From Parasitella parasitica (lineage: Eukaryota; Mucoromycota; Mucoromycetes; Mucorales; Mucoraceae): 64,000 nucleotides of DNA. This document shows positions 57,496 through 64,000 of this stretch, piece by piece. The notes below the pieces were generated by a model. The model made no database searches. It was not told the DNA's origin and saw only the letters and a list, made by a program, of their open reading frames with translations. Within the stretch, counting starts at the first letter, position 1. Every line of letters begins with the position of its first letter. Location of the stretch: positions 57,724 through 121,723 of the forward strand of contig MU619297.1 in assembly GCA_025201805.1 (NCBI GenBank), read 5' to 3'. Both the position numbers and the translations under genes were made by a program.

Positions 57496-59642
57496 CGAAA
57501 TATCTTGAGCTGCAAAAATAAAGAGAGAGCGAGAAAGCGAGAGAGAGAGAAAGAAGGAGAAAAGGAAAAGAGACAATAACAAAAACAAGTATTTATTGAG
57601 CTTCAATGAGCGAAATATAAAAATGAGATAGCGTCGATTGCCTTTTTACTTGATGATGCCCGTCATTTAATTCGATATAAATATTAATTATTTGATCATG
57701 TTTCCAGATTCAACAAGGTGATAGAACTGAAAAAAGGACAAAATATTCCAACAATAACCTTTTTTTTGTTTTTTTTTTGTTTAGGATTGTTCAGTTCCAC
57801 ATGACTCAAAACCAGTACATGCCATGATACATAAGCACATCAATGTACTATCAAATATACAAATACACAGTATGTATCCATACCATCGCATACATAGAAA
57901 GCCAGATGCATTAGACAGCACATTTTGACTGAATCAAACAAACATTTCATCATCATTGGTCGAGCCTTTCATTCTTGTGAAAGCAGCTTAAAAAGGATAA
58001 AATAAAGATTGCTTCTTTATTTTGAGATATAACAATTCAAAATGCAATACAGTAGTATTATAAAACTTGATTCGGGTGTAACACTATCATGTGCCCTTTA
58101 ACATTGTTTTAGCGAGGCGAAACCTTAGGCAGTGTTTCATTTGTCCGTGAGTAGAAAATTATAACGTATTCATCAAGTACGTATAAGCTCTTCCTTTTTC
58201 TGAGTCTATTTTGTGTACTGCTTTATATCTTTAGATTGTATATTGGATTGACTTATATAATATAACCATTTCCTCTTAGGAATACATACTATGGCGTTTT
58301 CTAATGGGAATAAAACAGAAGCCCCTTTCTTAGTAGCTTTTTATGTAGCCAAAGAAACATCACTTTAATTAAATTATATTTTACATCCTATAGGGTCTTG
58401 GTTTATAGATACAATGAATAATATTCTTATTTATTACATGAAATACTGAATACTAAAGTTCAGGATCATCGAACTAATTTTGACATAATCATTATGCATT
58501 GTTCACCATGAGCTTTGAATAAACTAGGCTAAGCTTGTTTGAGCATGCCCAAGGTATGAATAAATCAATCTATAAAATGTAACTAGCGTCGATCTTTTCG
58601 AGGAAATCAATACATAGCAGTAATGAATATGCTAGTATTGACGCATCAAAATTAAAGAAAAGTCATGAGATATGTTTCTTGTAATAAGCACAGATCTTCG
58701 GGCCCATCCGATTTGTTTTTGTTGTTTGTCATATGTGATCAAAAGGTCTTGATCTCACATTTTTTTTCTTGTTTCAAAACATAATCATAAGCTTATTAAT
58801 ATATTTATATCATATTTTCATACAAAATAGAATTAGTAAAAAAGGTAGTTTTTCATGGCAAGAAATAGATTGGCATTTGAAAAGCAAAAGCTTTTTTGAT
58901 ATATTCACTAACAGAAAAAAAAAGTATGTACCAGGTAGCCCTGATAGTAGTATTATCAATCATGTATAAAACTCGAGCCACTTTGTTCTTTAAGCAAAGC
59001 TACAGGTGTTCATGTGCATTTATGTATAAAAGTTAGTGTTTTTAGCAGCCAGCTGTTTGTGTATTAGGACATGCAGTGGGAACAAGGTATGTATCATATG
59101 AGGTATAATATGCACGTCTGATCGTGTAGAAGCAGTGTCTTTAACAGAAGTCGTGGACGAAAAGTGGCTGTTACCATTATATCATTTTCGCTATTAGAAG
59201 AATGAATATTTGTCTCAGTACCAATAAGTGATCATGATAATGCTCTATTCTGTAGATCTATACAGTAATTTTGAACATTTTCATTTTAAAAGAGTGCGTT
59301 TTCGTAAATTTAAACACTTAGTTGGTATTGTCTACCAAATAAAAAACTAAATATCATATTTGATAAAAAAAAAAATAGAGTACTCATGAGATGAGTCCCT
59401 TAATCACTCGGGAGAGAGTATTTGTGATGTGTTCAGATACAATTATGCATAGATAAGTGGTTTTACAAATCGTAGAACATGTGAATAATTTTTATATACA
59501 AGTACAAAGGGTTTATTAAAAAAATAAATAAGTATAAATTGATATTCTACATAAAAGCTAAGTCATATACGAGAAAGAGAGAAAGAGAAAGAGCTAAAAG
59601 ACGTAGAAAGTAATAGTAGATAGGGTACGGGTATTGGGTTGC
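57496..59642. other. Intergenic DNA
   Basis: Starts with a GA-microsatellite leader (57515-57575), then about 2 kb of AT-rich DNA. I see no gene or repeat with clear structure; frame 58769-58969 is unsupported. Confidence 0.45.
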
Positions 59643-61526
59643 TTAGATACGCTCAACCTCGCTAAGTTGATACTTTTTGTTGCCTTCATTATCGCTATCG
59701 CTATCAAATTCCGGGGCGCGCTCAAGTTTTTTAGCATCATCGACTGCAGTTTCAACAGGAAGACCGTCCAGCTGAGGATCATGCTCAAGACTTTTACCAG
59801 GACCTTTGAAGAACTTTCTAGCGCGAGCATAATAGTAGAGAACTGAAGCACCAATAACACCGGTAAATACAACAATAGCGTAATTCATATTATCGGGCGT
59901 AACTGGATACTCGGTGGGGCAAACAAAGAGAACAGATGTTAGCAGAATCCAAAATAGACTAATGACGTTGATTGCATCTGAAAAGGGACCCAAATGGAAA
60001 GGACCAGGCACAAAGACATTTCTAGCAACAGTCAGTTTGAGGGCGATGGGAATAAAATAGGCCATAGACGATGCAATAGTATTGACAGAGACGATGGCAT
60101 TGAAGGCAGTTTCATTGATAATGTAAAGAAGACCGACAACAATAGCAAAGATAACATTGAACCACACAGCGTAGATTGGAGTCTGGGTTTTCAAATTGAT
60201 GGTTGCAAGATGTTTAGAGAAAGGAGTACCACCATCACGGGCAAAAGCATAGATCATTCTTGAGCTGCCCAAAGTCAAGGCAGAGCCTGAAAAGAACATG
60301 GCACCCATAATAATCGTAGTAAATACAATAGTCCATTTATAGCCAACGCCGTCTAAGAAAACTTGAGTCATAGCAGGGCTGATTTGAGTATCGACAATTT
60401 GAGCCTGGTAATCCTGGACACAGAAGTTGACAGAGATCAAAAAAATAAGGCCAACGATAGCAGCGGTGCCGATAGCGTAAAGAATACCGCGAGGAGCGCT
60501 ACGGCCAGCATCGAGAGTTTCGTCAGACATGTGAGCAGCGCTGTCAAAGCCAGAAAGGGTATACTGAGATTGCAAAAGACCGATCAAGAATGCGTATCCG
60601 CCAGAAGAAAAGCCGGTTTGGTTGTCAAAAAATGTAAACACCCATTCAGCGCTTGGTTTGTTGGGAGTCAAGACCAAAGCGACAATGACGATGATGAGCG
60701 TGCCGACAAGATGCCAGTAGAGCGATGTTTGGTTGAAAAAGCCGTTATATTTGACGCTGGCGGAATTGATGATGCCGTGCACCACAGCAATAACGACGAA
60801 AATGCCGTATTGCCAGTAGATACTAGGGCTGTTGTTGGCGTCACTGATGTTGATGATGGACGCAATAAATTGAGAAAGGCCAAGATCTGCCGAAGTGATG
60901 GCAACTATATAGAGATCAAAGTTAAATTTGTGTGCTACATGATACAAGATGTGATCTAAAAAATGGTGAAATAAGACGTACCAGTCTGTAATACAAATAA
61001 AAGATTAGAATAAGGTTTACTTTCTGATTTTCGTTGCAATATTTACCAAACCAAGCCAGTTACACCAGCCAGTCAGCCAACACATAATGGGAACCCACTC
61101 TGGGGGAGCAAGCTTGGATACCCAAATGTAAAGGCCACCAGTGATAGGATAAGCAGAGCAAATTTCCGCCAGAGAGAGCCCAACGCCAAAAGTAAAGACT
61201 GATACGAGGATCCAGCCCCATATAACCGCAATTGATCCAGCAGCAAGCATGGCATCACCCCAGAGAGGAGTAAGGCCAGACAAGATTGAGCAGCAGCCAA
61301 ACGCAATTGCAAAGTTAGAAACAGTTGACATGGTTTTATTCATTTCCTACGGCGGTATTTAGTGTCAGTTGATGGTGCTTATAGTACACACTCAAAAGAG
61401 ATGCTTATGCTGTACCTGTTTATAACCCATAGAATGCAATAATTCTTCCTCAGTTTGAAACTGAGGTCTGTGTTCGCCAGTTTCATTCACTTCATTGATG
61501 CTTAGGTTACGGGCCATGCCAACCAT
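59643..61526 (-). CDS. Amino acid/GABA-type permease (APC family)
   Basis: Exons 61526-61416, 61346-61047, 60985-60982 and 60904-59643 give about 558 aa (or 555 from the second ATG at 61517). About 12 membrane segments are visible, starting at FAIAFGCCSILSGLTPLWGD. Family signatures include SLAEICSAYPITGGLYIWVS, SGFDSAAHMSDET and SSRMIYAFARDGG, matching the fungal GABA/choline/polyamine permease group. N- and C-terminal tails are hydrophilic and acidic, as in plasma-membrane permeases regulated by ubiquitination. The 4-nt exon ACTG is required to join GWCNWLGL to TVAITSADLGL in frame. Exact substrate not determinable. Confidence 0.92.
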
Positions 61527-64000
61527 ATAATGATAACTAAAGTACGGGGTAGCGGAATTTTCGAAATAAAAGTGGGAATACAGCAAAAAGAGCTTTTTAC
61601 TTGTGTTCAAAAAAAGAGAGAAAACGAAAAAGATAAGGCAAACGACACAAATTGTGCATCTTTTTATACCAAGAGTTAACGCGCTGCTTTAATGTTTATT
61701 TAGATCTTCCATACCATTTGTTCACCACCATTATCATGATATTACCTATTTCAAACTGACTCCGCAAGCACGAAAAAGGGTAACAAGACCATCGTGCCCA
61801 CTTTAGTCGAGCCAAATGCTACAAACTTCCTGAAAGATGTCTTATCAAAATAAGGCACTGTCCTATAGCATCCTCCCGCTGACAAATATGTGGTAGCACT
61901 AATGCATTTACATACATCACCATCATCCTGAACGTGGGGGTCACTTGACCCAAATGGGATTTCCTTCCCCACAATCTTGAATTGCAGAGATTGCAGTAAA
62001 ATCCTAAAATGGTATACTTGTCCAATCAGATTCATCGCCTCTCACGCTTCTTCCAAATGTGGTTGTCCCAATGACTAATACTTCGCTTTTCATTTCACTT
62101 ATTTTGGTTATATTTTCATTTCGGGATTCTATGGCTTGATGATAAGGCAAGTGCCATATAAACCATTGAAATTTGGCGCTACTGTAATAGGGGGTTGGAT
62201 ACGTTGTAAGCTGGATATGATACTGCTCATTCGGGCAATCCATATCGCAACATGCAGAGAAATGGATTAAGATGCTCAAGACACACTCATCTCAATGACA
62301 TAATTCTATGATTATACATTATATTTTGTAGAGCCAAGCATACAGCACATTGATAAAACACATGTGCCAACCTAGGTATTTTTTCCCACAAAATAGAGCC
62401 TTGTGGAGTACAAACTATATCGCAAAATCCACTAAATCGAGTTTTCGGGAATAGGTATTAGCTAGCATATAAAATATGCATGCTGTCATGTACATGCGTG
62501 CGTATAAACACGGCTATTCAAGACAGACATTGTGGCTTTATGCTTATCTTATCATGTATACAAGGTATTCATGTTGTAACGGTCAAATGTGTAACTACAC
62601 TGGGACCAGTTGATCCTGGATGTCTTTTAATCCTCTTTCTCTACCCGTATATATGGAGCTTGAGACTAAAAAGGGTGCCTTAGTCATAGTCATATACAGC
62701 TAAAAACCATTCGTGGGCGACATTATATAATAGACATAAACCTTGATACGGGTAAATAATAAATTAGATTTGCTTGATTACTACGGTAAATCTCGCGGGC
62801 CACAAAGAGATAATTGCAAGAATCGACACCCTCCCCTTCCCCTTCCCAGGCGCCATTCACTTTTGTTGTAAAAGGAAAAATATGTCAAATGTTGTATTAA
62901 AAAATGACAAAACACCAACTTTTCTCACGAATTTTGACTCTGGCTGATTACTTGGACAAAAAATTCCAAGGACGAATATGTGCGTGTGTAAAAATGTAGA
63001 TTGCAGATAAGCACATTACTGTTTAGTACTTTTTGATGCAAGCGGGATTTGGCGGAAGTAGATCCAATAACATCTTGTACCATCTTGATAATTTTGTGCT
63101 CTGTACAAGATACCAAGCAAAGGTAGACGTCTCTATGATAAATCAAAACTGTAAGGACTTGTCATTTTTTCCAAATTTTTAACAAATTTCAGCATGGTCA
63201 ATCAATACCATGATAGCGCTTTTTTCCATTTTATGCCATCTGATTTTTTTTTAAAAAAAAGAGCATAGACACATCACATACACGAACTTTACCGACTTTT
63301 CGTTAAAAGACGATCATGTCAATATTGGTTTATGTTTGCACTATTAAAGATCTTAGTTATTCCATACCATAGATTTTTAATGGAATTGTTAATTTGCGAG
63401 GACTCAATCTATTGCTCTTTCAAATTACTACCAAGCACCGCTTCATGAGGCTCACTGCTTGCTGCCATAGGCCTGCTTCGCTTCACAAAAAAAAGTGCTT
63501 AATATCATCATCACGCCACGCTTGATGGCGACTTCTTTAGCCAGTAATTATTCTTCTAATAATAATGTAATATTTCTATCATGCCTTCACTTTGCTACGA
63601 CGATATAAAGAAATGCCAGTTTTTTCGCTCATAACATTTGCATATCCAAGAAGATCTGTCATGTGTGTCGTTATACAATTAGCCCTGGTGGAGTCACTTT
63701 CGTCTGATGATACATGTTCTTATACAAGACGGAAAAAGCCAACTTTCATACAAAAATGCACACACAAAGTGCTTGTATCTTTGCATACGGAACACACCAA
63801 ACCATGTTTTATACTTGTCTGATACCGCAATGATCAGGGCTGGCTGATATATACTTTACTTGCATTGGGTAGCGTATATATATCAAGAAATCTGCAAAAG
63901 TAGTTACTTTTTGACTGAAATAGGCAGTAGAAAAAAAAATCATCTTGGCTTTTATTACTACTCTCGTCAATGCCCTGTCCAGTACTCTAATGCTGTCAGA
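61527..64000. other. Intergenic DNA to the end of the window
   Basis: About 2.5 kb with only short frames (for example 61751-62035, 62480-62683, 63592-63822) lacking domains or splice context. A CCTCCCCTTCCCCTTCCC block near 62.83 kb is notable as a possible regulatory or G-quadruplex-prone site on the minus strand. Nothing else is supported. Confidence 0.4.

Noticed and set aside
57496-57606. N-terminal hydrophobic extension of the F-box protein resembling a signal anchor
   Set aside because: It is translation of a CT-rich leader without an ATG; an F-box protein acts in cytosol or nucleus, so the start at 57495 is preferred.

Overview
The window is nuclear DNA of a filamentous fungus, most likely an early-diverging one of the Mucoromycota (Mucorales-like). 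The evidence is AT-rich DNA, many 50-75 nt GT-AG introns whose splicing restores long frames, fungal protein families (Sec7 ARF-GEF, small Tim, Zn2Cys6-PAS and GATA factors, fungal-type amino acid permease) and a decayed fragment of a fungal-type 28S rRNA gene. No organelle, bacterial or viral replicon signature is seen. Two runs of ten N (24465-24474 and 36707-36716) are assembly gaps.

Layout. 1-2.9 kb: a Sel1-repeat protein gene. 2.9-16.9 kb: an accessory, transposon-rich tract. It holds a decayed Fanzor/TnpB-like protein, direct and tandem repeats, a 5'-truncated copy of a multi-exon protein family, an orphan 28S rDNA fragment, two broken Tc1/mariner elements and a nearly complete second member of that family. 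17-28 kb: a compact minus-strand block with a Zn2Cys6-PAS transcription factor, a nine-exon Sec7-type ARF-GEF (1825 aa after splicing) and a mitochondrial PPR-like protein. 28-32.6 kb: non-coding DNA containing a 2.7 kb repeat that recurs at 48-51 kb. 32.6-45.6 kb: a second gene-rich block with an M20 amidohydrolase, a PIAS/Siz SUMO E3 ligase, a fold-back MITE, a PRELI/Ups-type lipid transfer protein, a SAM methyltransferase, Tim10, an unknown acidic-tailed protein and a Sel1-MYND protein. 45.6-52.6 kb: repeat-rich. 52.8-64 kb: sparse genes, namely a two-finger GATA factor, an F-box protein and an amino acid permease containing a 4-nt microexon.

The conserved genes are ordinary housekeeping functions (Golgi traffic, mitochondrial RNA, lipid and protein import, SUMOylation, transport) and do not form a pathway cluster. 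The interest lies in the accessory DNA: the Fanzor-like remnant, the multi-exon family with a candidate nuclease-like core, modular short-core arrays followed by a shared TATA-bearing tail, and a long repeat pair whose copies are very similar at one end and more diverged at the other.

Gene models below were spliced by hand. For the complete models, every intron was placed so that GT-AG (once GC-AG) sites and reading phase agree.
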